Assembly (NCBI GenBank): GCA_036346225.1
Contig: JARFIW010000115.1
Location: 3,137,001-3,201,000, forward strand
DNA length: 64,000 bases
Direction of reading: 5' to 3'
Source: Platerodrilus igneus
Taxonomy: Eukaryota > Arthropoda > Insecta > Coleoptera > Lycidae
Shown: piece after piece, positions 23,601 to 36,050 of the stretch
Layout of the letters: the number at the start of each line of letters is the position of its first letter
Numbering within the stretch: position 1 is the stretch's first letter
Notes under the pieces: generated by a model
Told to the model about the DNA's origin: nothing
Databases searched by the model: none
Seen by the model: only the letters and a program-made list of their open reading frames with translations
Made by a program: the position numbers and the translations under genes

Positions 23601-24390
23601 TGGCGCTGTGGCTGTGGTTCTGCGCCAGAATGCCTGGCACCCTCTACTAAGATGGATAGGGATAAACCTAAAATATTTGGGATCTGCTGGTTTGATTGCA
23701 GGATCCAGTTATTCAATATCATACAGCGGTGTGTTAGGGCCTTTTACTGCAATTGACGTCCTCCGATTTCTTTTGCTTCTAGTGTGGTTCACCCATCCTT
23801 GCCTATGGCCTATTCTGTTGCTAGTTTGGGAACCGCACCACATTCTACTCTATCCCTAGATGATCAGATCATTTACAGTAGTGCCCACATGCACCAGGTC
23901 ATAGATACGATGACACGTTGAAAAGACCTTTTTTCTTTTCTACGACTTTGATTTTTCGGCTGTCTTTGATTGTCCTTTTGGATTCTTTGTTATCACAGCT
24001 GTAAATACATTAATTATCAGGTTTTTCATGTTCGCTGGCATATTTTGACGCTCGACAGACACGTTTTTGCTTTTGCTGTTGGTTTTCTCACACTTTTATT
24101 TTTGGTTTTTTCGCGAGAAACCAATTCTTTTTTCGAGGTTTGAAAACTTTACTGTTTATCTGTCCTTTGATGACTTGCAATGTTAATGTCATTCCAACTT
24201 TGTCCTCGTTGATTGCTACCTTATACTTTTCTTTTTCGTATGGTCCTCTAAATTTTTTAGCTTTGTCCGATATATTGGACTTTCGAGCCGGATGAAATTC
24301 TTTTTTTTGTTTTTCTTTTGGTTTGGTTTGTCCTGTTAGTGTATTGCTTGGCCGTTGCTTCCGTTTCATACCCGTCCTTTTAATTTTGCT
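23601..24390. other. Possible internal end of a degraded LTR element
   Basis: There is no recognisable protein. An 83-residue hydrophobic frame (+, 23608-23859) and a 93-residue lysine-rich frame (-, 24088-24369, with RGPYE) are open but unmatched. Because a polypurine tract and LTR start follow, this may be the 3' internal part of a decayed gypsy element. Confidence 0.35.
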
Positions 24391-24411
24391 GGGAGGAAGA
24401 CAGGGGGGGAT
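24391..24411 (+). other. Polypurine tract
   Basis: GGGAGGAAGACAGGGGGG followed by GAT and then TGTTACG, the arrangement at the 3' LTR of gypsy-group elements. Confidence 0.55.
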
Positions 24412-24412
24412 T

Positions 24413-25725
24413 TGTTACGTTCTACTTCACATTTAATGCCTCGTTACTTTACAACCACTTGAAGAAAGTGTTTCGTTTACGTTTATATACATTACATTTA
24501 TTTTATGATGACGAATGAAGGTGTTGTTACTCTTTTTTAGAATTTTTTTAACGGGAGACTTCATTGAAGACTGAATCAACCGTAAAATACTATATGACAA
24601 ACTACTGTGTAAAATGTTTCGGTGCGAATTAGTCTTGAGGTTTTCCTTTTCTCTTTTCTACGACGACCCCCTCACACACTCACACCCCTTCTTACGTCTG
24701 GTTAGTTTGCACGGTATTCTTGTTCCTTTTTTGTTGTGGTAATCGGTGTGAACTGCTTATGTTACTTTCGTTGTTCTCTTCCTTATCTGCCCGGTATACC
24801 GTGACAAACATCGTAAAGGCCTTTGGGCCGTAGTCGTTTTTGTTATACAACGGTTTCACCAGGCGAATGTTTGTTGTTGCTCTATTAAAAGCTATGTTAC
24901 CAGCTTAGGACAGCTTAGGGCATAATTTACTATATCCCAAATGTGGTCGCAAATTATTATCAACTAGTTATAGATTTACATGCCAATACAGCAAAAAAAT
25001 AAGTACAAGGCTCTCTGTGATAGGCGTAGCTAGAGCATGCCTCCTATAATTGCTTCCAGATGAAAAGATCAGGTTTCGTAGGATCCGTTTCTTATGTTTT
25101 GTCCAGATTCTTGCAGTGAAGTGTGTCGATGCTACACTTTTAGGGACCAACCTGTAGGGGTTAGATAGGAGATAGATAAAGGATTTTACAGATATGTTCT
25201 GCAATTAGTGCACACTCGCATTTAATTGGTAGTTGATGGTAAAGTTTCGTTTAAAACATGAACTCGTCATTGTCTCCACCAACCGTCAACCATTTTCATT
25301 ATTGAGAGCGATAACACACATTCCTTTGGCCTGAGAAAAAGCGTGCTTAAACGAAGACATTGCTTGACTGAGCGTTTGCATGCACCCAGAAAATCTAACG
25401 TAATCACCTAATTATATTAATGATGGAAAAAGCTTCATCTTTTCGGAAAAAAATCCCCTATTCCTAAACCTAATTAAATTAATGATGGAAAAGCTTCCTT
25501 TTTTTTTGATAAAAAATCCCCTATTTCTAAAATTAAAACGAAAACTTTGTGCATCCGAAAGCTGTAACGAACTTCGACTCATAATAGACTAGTTCTGTGT
25601 AGAACGGTTTCATCGTTACGTGCATAGAATTAATAACCTAGAAATTATTGCGTTACAAACATTTCGGCTTGTTTGTATTTTGTCTTGCTTCTCTTCTCTG
25701 TTCTAATCAAACATTTCTGTTTTAG
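24413..25725 (+). repeat. Start of a gypsy-type LTR, then the intron preceding the cullin exon
   Basis: TGTTACGTTCTAC directly after the polypurine tract looks like a 3' LTR start. I cannot find the LTR end or a target duplication. The last bases (ending TTCTGTTTTAG at 25725) are a polypyrimidine tract and 3' splice site for the cullin exon at 25726, so the element sits in or just upstream of the cullin gene. Confidence 0.5.
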
Positions 25726-28700
25726 CTAAGTTTGTCGATTCCAAATTACGAGCCGGTAACAAAGAATCAACCGATGAAGAACTGGAACGTCTTCTCGATA
25801 AAATCATGGTCCTATTCCGCTTCATCCATGGCAAAGACGTATTCGAAGCATTCTACAAAAAGGATCTTGCAAAACGTCTCCTCGTCGGTAAGTCAGCCAG
25901 CGTCGATGCCGAAAAGAGCATGTTAAGTAAACTAAAACAAGAATGCGGAGGTGGCTTTACATCCAAACTCGAAGGAATGTTTAAAGATATCGAGCTCAGT
26001 AAAGATATAAACGTAGCGTTTAAACAACATCTAGCCGTCTGCAACTTTACCAACACAAACGTCATCGAAATGACTGTGAATATTTTAACAATGGGGTATT
26101 GGCCGAACTATCCCGCGTTGAACGTTACAATGCCCGAAGGCTTATTAAAACACCTTGAGGTTTTTAATAAATTTTATTTGAATAAACACAGTGGACGTAA
26201 GTTAACTTGGCAGCCGACGTTGGGGCATTGTGTGTTGCGAGCATGTTTTAAAAGCACGCAGAAGGAGTTGGTTGTTTCTTTGTTTCAGTCACTTATTTTA
26301 TTGCTGTTTAATGCTTGCGATGAGCTTACGTTTGAAGAAATTAAGCACGCTACTTGCGTCGAAGATTCAGAATTGAGACGTACTTTGCAGTCGTTAGCTT
26401 GTGGAAAAGCACGTGTATTTTAAGACGCCCAAGGGGCGTGAGATCGATGATGATGATAAGTTTAGGTTTAACAATGATTTTGTTAATCAGTTGTATCGCA
26501 TTAAGATTAATCAAATTCAAATGAAAGAAACGGTAAGTAAGATACTTGTTATTTCTGCATTCGTTGGACGATATATCAATATATGCCATTAAAATTTTTA
26601 AATTATTTATTTTATATTGAAATAATTAAAAAAAATTAAAAGGCTGCGCTAAGGAAAGAGGACAATTGGTCAACCAATACTGTAACAGGGCAAATCATAA
26701 GAAAACTCATTCGAAAAAAAATGGGTAAAACCAAAAAAGAAAGACAAAAATTTTCATCTGGCTTGAAGAGTGTTCAATGTGCAATTATTTATTTCACCAT
26801 AACGTTTTCAGTTGGATACACAAAGTAAACTATCCAATTTTTTTGGTTCTTTGAGCCGGTTGTAATTAATCAAATAGGAAGAATGTTCAACATGCAGGGC
26901 AAACCACAAAAAAACTCGTATCCGAAAAAAAATGGGTAAAACCAAAAAGGAAAGACACAAATTTTCATCTGGCTCGAAGAGTGTTCAATGTGCAATTATT
27001 TATTTCACCGTAATGCTTTCAGTTGGATACACAAAGTAAAATATCCAATTTTTTTTGGTCCTTTGAGCCGGATGTAATTAATCAAATAGGAAGAATGCTC
27101 AAAGTGCAGGGCAAACCACAAAAAAACTCGTATCCGAAAAAAAATGGGTAAAACCAAAAAGGAAAGACACAAATTTTCATCTGGCTCGAAGAGTGTTCAA
27201 TGTGCAATTATTTATTTCACCGTAATGCTTTCAGTTGGATACACAAAGTGAAATATCCAATTTTTTTTGGTCCTTTGAGCCGGATGTAATTAATCAAATA
27301 GGAAGAATGTTCAACGTGCAGGGCAAACCACAAAAAAACTCGTATCCGAAAAAAAAATGGGTAAAACCAAAAAGGAAAGACACAAATTTTCATCTGGCTC
27401 GAAGAGTGTTCAATGTGCAATTATTTATTTCGCCGTAATGCTTTCAGTTGGATACACAAAGTAAAATATCCAATTTTTTTTGGTCCTTTGAGCCGGATGT
27501 AATTAATCAAATAGGAAGAATGTTCAACGTGCAGGGCAAACCACAAAAAAACTCGTATCCGAAAAAAAATGGGTAAAACCAAAAAGGAAAGACACAAATT
27601 TTCATCTGGCTCGAAGAGTGTTCAATGTGCAATTATTTATTTCGCCGTAATGCTTTCAGTTGGATACACAAAGTAAAATATCCAATTTTTTTTGGTCCTT
27701 TGAGCCGGATGTAATTAATCAAATAGGAAGAATGTTCAACGTGCAGGGCAAACCACAAAAAAACTCGTATCCGAAAAAAAATGGGTAAAACCAAAAAGGA
27801 AAGACACAAATTTTCATCTGGCTCGAAGAGTGTTCAATGTGCAATTATTTATTTCACCTAATGCTTTCAATTGGATACACAAAGTAAAATATCCAATTTT
27901 TTGGTCCTTTGAGCCGGATGTAATTAATCAAATAGGAAGAATGTTCAACATGCAGGGCAAACCACAAAAACTCGTATCCGAAAAAATGGGTAAAACCAAA
28001 AAGGAAAGACACAAATTTTCATCTGGCTCGAAGAGTGTTCAATGTGCAATTATTTATTTCACCGTAATGCTTTCAGTTGGATACACAAAGTGAAATATCC
28101 AATTTTTTTTGGTCCTTTGAGCCGGATGTAATTAATCAAATAGGAAGAATGTTCAACATGCAGGGCAAACCACAAAAAAACTCGTATCCGAAAAAAAATG
28201 GGTAAAACCAAAAAGGAAAGACACAAATTTTCATCTGGCTCAAGAGTGTTCAATGTGCAATTATTTATTTCGCCGTAATGCTTTCAGTTGGATACACAAA
28301 GTAAAATATCCAATTTTTTTTGGTCCTTTGAGCCGGATGTAATTAATCAAATAGGAAGAATGTTCAACGTGCAGGGCAAACCACAAAAAAACTCGTATCC
28401 GAAAAAAAAATGGGTAAAACCAAAAAGGAAAGACACAAATTTTCATCTGGCTCGAAGAGTGTTCAATGTGCAATTATTTATTTCGCCGTAATGCTTTCAG
28501 TTGGATACACAAAGTAAAATATCCAATTTTTTTTGGTCCTTTGAGCCGGATGTAGTTAATCAAATAGGAAGAATGTTCAACGTGCAGGGCAAACCACAAA
28601 AAAACTCGTATCCGAAAAAAATGGGTAAAACCAAAAAGGAAAGACACACATTTTCATCTGGCTCGAAGAGTGTTCAATGTGCAATTATTTATTTCGCCGT

Positions 28701-30007
28701 AATGCTTTCAATTGGATACACAAAGTAAAATATCCAATTTTTTTTGGTCCTTTGAGCCGGATGTAATTAATCAAATAGGAAGAATGTTCAACGTGCAGGG
28801 CAAACCACAAAAAAACTCGTATCCAAAAAAAAATGGGTAAAACCAAAAAGGAAAGACACAAATTTTCATCTGGCTCGAAGAGTGTTCAATGTGCAATTAT
28901 TTATTTCGCCGTAATGCTTTCAGTTGGATACACAAAGTGAAATATCCAATTTTTTTTGGTCCTTTGAGCCGGATGTAATTAATCAAATAGGAAGAATGTT
29001 CAACGTGCAGGGCAAACCACAAAAAAACTCGTATCCGAAAAAAAATGGGTAAAACCAAAAAGGAAAGACACAAATTTTCATCTGGCTCGAAGAGTGTTCA
29101 ATGTGCAATTATTTATTTCACCGTAACGTTTTCAGTTGGATACACAAAGTAATATATCCAATTTTTTTTGGTTCTTTGAGCCGGATGCAATTAATCAAAT
29201 AGGAAGAGTGTTGTATGCGCAATTATTTATTTCACCATAACGCTTTCAATTAGATACACAATGTAAAATATCCAATTTTTTGGTTCTTCGAGCCGGATGT
29301 AATTAATCAAATAGGAAGAGTGTTCCATGTGCAGGACAAACCACAAGAAAAGTCGTATCCGAAAAAAATGGGTAAAACAAAAATTTTCATCTGGCTCGAA
29401 GGGTTACCATCCCAGACAAAGCTAAAAAAATGTTCATAGGAAAAGGAAAGGTATAGAGTAGTATTATATATGGCAGTAACGACCGATAACGTATGGTCCA
29501 ACAGGACACTCACAGAATTGTTTTCATAAAATAAACGTCACGGTCCTTCAATAGCCGGTTCATTTATTAAGGCATTGTCGAAGCGATAATGTCCGAGCAT
29601 GGCTTACTTAAATTCAACCAGTAACAACGGACCAATTTAATACAAATTGATATATCGTCCAATCGTGCTCACGGTACATAACATTGTCTTTGTACCAACC
29701 GTATTACAGACCGAAGAACAAAAGGCAACCGAGGAGCAAGTTTACCAAGATCGTCAGTACCAGATTGACGCTGCTATCGTTCGCATAATGAAAATGCGTA
29801 AAACCCTCAGTCACAACTTGCTCATTAGCGAATTGTACCTACAACTAAAATTCCCGGTCAAGGTAATTTACAACCGGTTTGTTTCTGCTTTCAACTGTTG
29901 ATTTGTTACAGCCTGCCGATCTTAAAAAAAGAATCGAGTCGCTTATTGACCGCGACTACATGGAACGCGACAAGGATACACCCAACCAATATAACTACGT
30001 CGCATAA
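25726..30007 (+). CDS. Cul4: Cullin-4, last three exons visible
   Basis: Cullin-4 is the scaffold of CRL4 (DDB1-CUL4-RBX1) ubiquitin ligases and acts in nucleus and cytoplasm. Exons: 25726-26532, 29710-29862, 29912-30007, with introns 26533-29709 (GTAAGT...ACAG) and 29863-29911 (GTAATT...ACAG). About 350 residues are encoded, starting at [14 protein letters not shown] and ending NQYNYVA-stop. Features: the cullin homology region ([78 protein letters not shown]) and the neddylation domain with [11 protein letters not shown], the acceptor lysine being codon 29791-29793. Similarity is to CUL4A/B rather than other cullins ([22 protein letters not shown]). One extra T in the TTTT run at 26418-26421 shifts the frame within the first exon. 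The amino half (cullin repeats) is not in the window. Confidence 0.93.
26690..29360. repeat. ~213-bp tandem array in the cullin-4 intron
   Basis: Twelve to thirteen units of about 206-214 bases. Each has two related halves: one centred on GAAGARTGTTCAAYGTGCA followed by GGGCAAACCACAAAAAAACTCG, the other on the same core followed by TTATTTATTTCRCCGTAATG. Central units differ by only a few bases; the outer ones are more diverged. Both strands stay open for 60-90 codons in many units because the period is near a multiple of three; these are not genes. Confidence 0.94.
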
Positions 30008-30219
30008 TTTATTTGTAACATTTTAGGTAATCTTACTTTTTAGTATTCTGTATAGCCAGGAAATTAAAGGCTGTTTACGTTTAATTTATGAAAGCGTTTA
30101 TTTTGAAGATGCATGGCTGTGGTACTGTAAATTGAATGAGATAGGTAAACGTCTGCATTGTCTATTAATAATTTATATAAGTAGTTTAGATGTGTTTCTA
30201 ATTTGTTTCAGGCTTTTTT

Positions 30220-30225
30220 AATAAA
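30220..30225 (+). terminator. Polyadenylation signal of cullin-4
   Basis: AATAAA 213 bases after the stop codon, in an AT-rich 3' UTR. Confidence 0.5.
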
Positions 30226-30334
30226 TTGAATTCGAGTATATTTATTACAGGTTTGAAGAGGTCAGATCACTGCGTTTGGTTGTTAACCCTAATTTTAGTA
30301 ATGCGTTAGAGGCACCTGGTAGGTAATTTATATA

Positions 30335-30575
30335 CGCAAAGTAAAATATCCAATTTTGTTGGACTTTTGAGCCGAATACAATTAATTCAATAGGAAAAGC
30401 GTTGAATGTGCAATTATTTATTTCACCGTAACGCCTTCAGCTCGATACACAAAGTAAAATATCCAATTTTTTTGGTCCTTTGAGCCGGATGTAATTAATC
30501 AAATAGAAAGTGTTGAATGTGCAATTATTTATTTCACCGTAGCACTTTCAAAAACTTGCACGTTCAACACTTTCT
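30335..30575. repeat. Outlying ~112-bp half-units of the cullin-intron array
   Basis: Two copies of the CAAAGTAAAATATCCAATTTT...GAGCCGGATGTAATTAATC...ATTTATTTCACCGTA half only, lacking the GGGCAAACCACAA half. A short inverted piece (AACGTGCAAGTTTT in reverse) follows at about 30550-30590. Confidence 0.8.
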
Positions 30576-30839
30576 TATTTAACCATATCCTGTGCATGCA
30601 TAACGATTATATTTCGATGATTTTGAGCTACTTCAACTTACGGCAAAAACAGTTGCAGGTACAAAGCACTTGTCACTTATCTAAGCTCTAGCTAACTTAG
30701 AACGAAATCGTTGGCGAGTTTTCCCTGCGGTTTTGTAACTGACGTTGCTCGATATTCTGTACCTCGTTCGGGTTCATATTGCTGATGTCTTACTCAAAGT
30801 GATAAAACTTGGTCTTTTGAGCCGTTGAAGTGGAACCAA
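30576..30839. other. Spacer, no gene seen
   Basis: No coding frame or repeat is recognisable here. The GCTGCT-rich array begins gradually after it. Confidence 0.3.
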
Positions 30840-33800
30840 GCAAGTAACTGGATCAAAACTTGCTGCACCTTTTCAGGAGTCTGCAGTATTCATCTGACTA
30901 ATTAACACAGTCGATGGTCCATGTGCTTCAGCCAACCTGTTGCTACTAGCGCGCAACTTGCTGCAGCTACTCAAGTGTCTGCAGTATTCGACAACTTGAT
31001 GGTGTTAATGGTACACCAGCCTCAACCTCCTGAGGTTACTACTGGTGTGAAGCTTGCTGCAGCTGCTCAGGGGTCTGCAATGTTCATCTGACTGTTTGAT
31101 GCTGTCGATGGTACATTTGTGTATTTCCAGAGGCTGCTGGAACGAAGCTTGCTGCAGCTGCTAAAGAGCCTGCCGTATCCCTCTGCCTGCTTGATGCTTT
31201 TGATGGGGCACATGCCACAACTTCCTTAGGTTGCTGCTTCAGCCGTACCCGCTGCTGCAATAATCATCTGATTGTTTGACATTGTCGATTGTACCCCTGC
31301 CTCAGCCTCCTCAAGTTGCTGCTAGAATGGAGCTCAATGCAGCTGCTCAGGAGTTTGCAGTATTCATCTAACTGCTTGATGCTATCGATAATACATGTGC
31401 CTATTTTTTGAAGTTGCTGCTGGTGCGAAGCTTGCTGCAGCTGCTCAGGAGCCTGTCATATCTGCTCTGATGCTTTTGATGGTACAATGCCTCAGCCTCC
31501 TGAGGCTGCTGCTAGAGCAGAGCTCGTAGCTCAGACAGTTTGCAGTATCCTTGTGACTGCTTGACAATGTTGATTGTATACCTGCTTCCTACGGTTATGG
31601 TTGGAGCAGAGCTCGTTGCTGCAAAATGCATGTGACTGCTTGATGCTGTTGATAGTACACCTGCCGCAGCTTCTTGCGGTTGCTTTTGGAGCAGAGCTCA
31701 CTGCTGCAATAACCATTTGATTGCTTGATAATGTCGATTATACAACTGCCTCAATCTCTTGCGATTGCTACTTGAGCAGAGCTTGCTTGCCACTGTCGAT
31801 TGTACACCTGCCTCGGCCTCCTGAAGTTCCTGCTGGTGCGGAGCTTGTTGCAACTGCTCTGGAGTTTGCAGTATTCACGTGACTGCTTGACAATGTCGGT
31901 TGTACAACTGTCTCAGCCTCTTGCGATTGCTACTTGAGCAGAGTTTGCTTGGCACTGTCGATTGTACACCTGCCTCGGCTTCCTGAAGTTGCTGCTGGAG
32001 CAGAGCTCGCTGCAACTGCTCAGGAGTTTGCGTATTCACGTGACTGCTTGATGATGTTGATTGTACACCTGCCTCAGCCTCTTGCGATTGCTACTTGAGC
32101 AGAGCTTGCTTGCCACTATATATTGTACACCTGCCTCGGCCTCTTAAAGTTGCTGCTGGAGCGGAGCTTGCTGCAACTGCTCATGAGGTTGCAGTATCCA
32201 CGTGACTGCTTGACAATGTCGATTGTACACCTGTCTCAGCCTCTTGCGGTTGCTGCCGAAGCAGAGCTCGCTGCTGCAGTAACCATCTGATTGCTTGACA
32301 CTGTTGGTTCTACACCTGCCTCGGCCTCCTGAAGTTGCTGCTGGAGCGGAGCTCGCTGCGACTGCTCAGGTGTTTGCAGTATCCACGTGATTGCTTGACA
32401 ATGTCGATTGTACACCTGCCTCGGCGTCTTGTGGTTGCTGTAGAGCAAAACTTGCAGCTGCAACAACCATTTGATTACTTGACCACTATCGATTGTACAC
32501 CTGCCTCGGCTTCCTCAAGTTGCTGCCATGAGCGGAGCAAGCAGCAACTGCTCAGGAGTTAGCAGTATCCATGTGACTGCTTGATGATGTCGATTATACA
32601 CCTGCCTCAGCCTCTTGCGGTTGCTGCGAAGCAGAGCTCGCTGCTGCAGTAACCATCTGATTGCTTGACACTGTCGATTGTACACCTGCCTTGGCGCTTG
32701 TGGTTGCTTTTGGAGGAAAAATTTGCTGCTGCAACAAGCATTTGATTACTTGACACTGCCGATTGAACCTGCCTCGGCTTCGAAGTTGCTGCTAGAGCGG
32801 AGCAAGCAGCAACTGCTCAGGAGTTTGCAGTATCCATGTGACTGCTTGACGATGTCGATTGTACACCTGCCTCAGCGTCTTGGGTTGCTTGCAGAAGCAA
32901 AACTCGCAGCTGCAACAACCATATTGATTACTTGACACTATCGATTGTACACCTGCCTCGGCCTTCCTAAAGTTGCTGCCAGAGCGGAGTTCAAGCAGCA
33001 ACTGCTCAGGAGTTTGCAGTATCCACGTGACTGCTTGCCGATGTCGATTGTACACCTGCCTCAACCTCTTGCGATTGCTACTTGAGCAGAGCTTGCATGG
33101 CACTGTCGATTGTACACCTGCCTCGGCTTCCTGAAGTTGCTGCTGGAGCAGAGCTCGCTGCAACTGCTCAGGAGTTTGCGTATCCACGTGACTGCTTGAT
33201 GATGTCGATTGTACACCTGCCTCAGCCTCTTGCGATTGCTACTTGAGCAGAGCTTGCTTGCCACTATAGATTGTACACCTGCCTCGGCCTCTTAAAGTTG
33301 CTGCTGGAGCGGAGCTTGCTGCAACTGCTCAGGAGGTTGCAGTATCCACGTGACTGCATGACGATGTTGATTGTACACCTACCCCAACCTCTTGCGATTG
33401 CTACTTGAGCAGAGCTTGCTTGGCACTGTCGATTGTACACCTGCCCTCGTCCTGCTGAAGTTGCTGCTGGAGTGGAGTTCGCTGCAACTGCTCAGGAGTT
33501 TGCAGTATCCACGTGATTGCTTGACAATGTTGATTGTACACCTGCCTCGGCGTCTTGTGGTTGCTGTAGGAGCAAAACTTGCAGCTGCAACAACCATTTG
33601 ATTACTTGACACTGTCGATTGTATACCTGCCTCGGCTTCAAGTTGCTGCCAGAGCGGAGCAAGCAGCAACTGCTCAGGAGTTAGCAGTATCCATGTGACT
33701 GCTTGATGATGTCGATTATACACCTGCCTCAGCCTCGTGCGGTTGCTGCTGAAGCAGAGCTCGCTGCTGCAGTAACCATCTGATTGCTTGACACTGTCGA

Positions 33801-36050
33801 TTGTACACCTGCCTTGGCGTCTTGTGGTTGCTTTTGGAGGAAAAATTTGCTGCTGCAACAAGCATTTGATTACTTGACACTGCCGATTGCACACCTGCCT
33901 CGGCTTCCCGAAGTTGCTGCTAGAGCGGAGCAAGCAGCAACTGCTCAGGAGTTTGCAGTATCCATGTGACTGCTTGACGATGTCGATTGTACACCTGCCT
34001 CAGCCTCGTACGGTTGCTTGCAGAAGCAGAGCTCGCTGCTGCAGTAACCATATGATTGCTTGACACTATCGGTTGTACACCTTCCTCGGCCTCCTAAAGT
34101 TGCTGCTGGAGCGGAGTTCGCTGCAACTGCTCAGGAGTTTGCAGTATCCACGTGACTGCTTGCCGATGTCGATTATATAGCTGCCTCGGCCTCAGATACT
34201 TCAAATTGCTGCTGGAGCCGAGCTCACTGGTGCTCAGGAATTTGCCTTATCCCTCTGACAGCTTGATGCTGTCGATGGTACATTTGCCTCAGCCTCCTGA
34301 GTTGCTGCAATGTGGAGCTCGCTGCTGCTGCTCACAGAATTTATCTGGCTATTTGACTGTCAATGGTACACTTACTTCAGCCTCCTGAGGTTGGTGCTAG
34401 AGCAGAACTCGCTGCAACTGCTCAGGAGTCTACAGTATCCGTCTGACTGCTTGACGCTGTTGATTGTACACCTGCCCCAGCCTTCTGAAGTTGCTACTGG
34501 ATTGGTACTTGCTGTAGCTGCACAGAAGCCTGCTGTATCCGTCAAACTTTGATGCTGTCGATGTTATGCTTGCCTAGACCTGAGGTTCTGCCGGAACGGA
34601 ACTCACTGCAGCTGATCTGGAGTTTGCAGTACCCGTTACTGCTTGATGCTCTAGATGCTGCTTCAGCATCCTGAGGTTGTTGCTGGTGCGGAACTCGCTG
34701 GGGTTGCCTAGGAACCTGTAGTATCCACCTAACTGTTTGATGCTGTGAATAGTATATGGGTCTCGACCTCCTGAGGTTGCTGCAGAGGTGGAACTCGCTG
34801 GAGCTGTGCAGGAGTTTGCCTTATCCATCTGATTGCTTAACACTGTCTACGGTACACTGCCTCCTGAGCTTGCTGCTGGAGCAGAACTTGCTGCATTTGG
34901 TAGGGGGTCTTTAACTCTCATTCGAATGAGGGCATATTTTTGTGAAAAATGCCCGTCTAACATTTTTCGTGCGGACTGTTTCGGAATTCGAACCCAGGAC
35001 CTTGGGCATAGTACTAGTAGTCACACGCATACCAACTACTGACTGCTTGATGTTTCTAATGGTACACCTATTTAGGCTTCTACGGTTGTTGCTTGGGCAG
35101 AGTTTTTTGCTGCTGCTCAGGAATCTGCAGCATCCATCTGACTTCTTGATGCTTGGTACACATGGCTCACCCTCCTACGGTTGGTGCTAGTGCAGAGCTT
35201 GCTTAGTATCCATCTAACTTCTCGACGCTGTTGGTGGTACAACTTGCCTCAACCTCCTTAGGTTATTGCTGGAGAGGAGCTCACTTCAGCTATGCAAGAG
35301 CCTGTAGTATCCATCTGACTGCTTGACGCTTTTGGTGGTACGCCTGCTTAGGTTACTGCTGAAGTGGAGCTCGCTTCAGCTGTTCAAGAGTCTGAAGTAT
35401 CCACCTGACTGCTTGACGCTGCCGTTGATACAGCCTCCTGAGGTTGCTGCTGGAGCAGAGCCTGCAACTTCTTAGAGATCTGCAGTGTCCATCTAACTGC
35501 TTGATGCTTCGTACACCTACCTCAGCCTTCTGAAGTTGCTGGTGGTGCACAGCGCTGTTCAGGATTCTGCATATCTATCTGACTGCTTGACACTATTTAT
35601 GGCCTCAACCTCGTGAGGTTGCTGCTGGAGGGGAGCTCACTACAGCTGCTCAAGAGTCTACAGTATCCGTCTGACTGTTTGATGCTGGCAATGGTACACC
35701 TGACTCAGCCTCCTGAGGTTGCTGCTGGAGCAGAAATCGCTTCTGCAGTATCCATCTGACTCCTTGGCGCTGCTTAGAAACATTTGCTTCGGTCTCCTGA
35801 GATTGCTGATGGAACAGAAGTCGCTGCAACTGATCAAGAATTGTATACTTGCTTTCACCTCCTGAAATTGCTGCTGGAACGGAACTCACGGCAGCTATCC
35901 AAGAATTTGCAGTATCCGTCTGATTACTTGACGCTGTTGATGGTACACCTGCTTAAACCTCCTGAAACTGCTGCTGAAGTGGAGCTCGCTGCAGCTGTTC
36001 AGGAGACAAGGTTGCCTCTGCTGTTGCACGGCAGCTGATTGGGCTGCTTC
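30840..36050. repeat. Composite GCTGCT-rich tandem array, 5.2 kb
   Basis: Two alternating sub-units of roughly 90 and 103 bases. The longer carries GAAGTTGCTGCTGGAGCGGAG, CAACTGCTCAGGAGT, TGCAGTATCCACGTGACTGCTTG and a GTCGATTGTACACCTGCCTCGGC link. The shorter carries TTGCGGTTGCTGC, CAGAGCTCGCTGCTGCAGTAACC and the same link. Units are most alike at 31800-34150 and degenerate at both ends. The same nucleotides read in all three frames from one unit to the next, so it is not a repeat protein. Confidence 0.9.
34913..35040 (-). mobile_element. tRNA-derived SINE inside the array
   Basis: The minus strand reads AGTTGGTATGCGTGTGACT (A-box-like) and, about 30 bases on, GGTCCTGGGTTCGAATTCC (a good B box, 34986-35004). 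A non-tRNA body follows and ends near CTCATTCGAATGAGAGTTAAAG. Spacing and boxes fit an RNA polymerase III promoter of tRNA origin. A true tRNA is unlikely because the acceptor stem does not form. Ends are approximate. Confidence 0.65.

Noticed and set aside
23608..23859. 83-codon hydrophobic plus-strand frame as a membrane protein
   Set aside because: It starts at the edge of the minisatellite, has no family match that I know, and no conserved start context.
24088..24369. 93-codon lysine-rich minus-strand frame as a gene
   Set aside because: No recognisable domain beyond a short GPY-like word. The adjoining polypurine tract and LTR start point to the opposite strand. Kept only as an unassigned stretch.
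27217..28728. Overlapping 64-87-codon frames on both strands of the cullin-intron array
   Set aside because: They repeat with the 213-bp unit (71 x 3), are open on both strands at once, and break wherever a unit has an indel. This is a periodicity artefact rather than a gene family.
32236..33933. Gln/Ala-rich frames (up to 184 codons, minus strand) in the GCTGCT array as a repeat protein
   Set aside because: The same nucleotide link is read in a different frame from unit to unit, so unit length is not a multiple of three. No coding constraint is visible.
34986..35040. A functional tRNA gene
   Set aside because: The B box is good, but no acceptor stem or clear anticodon arm forms and the sequence continues as a SINE-like body.
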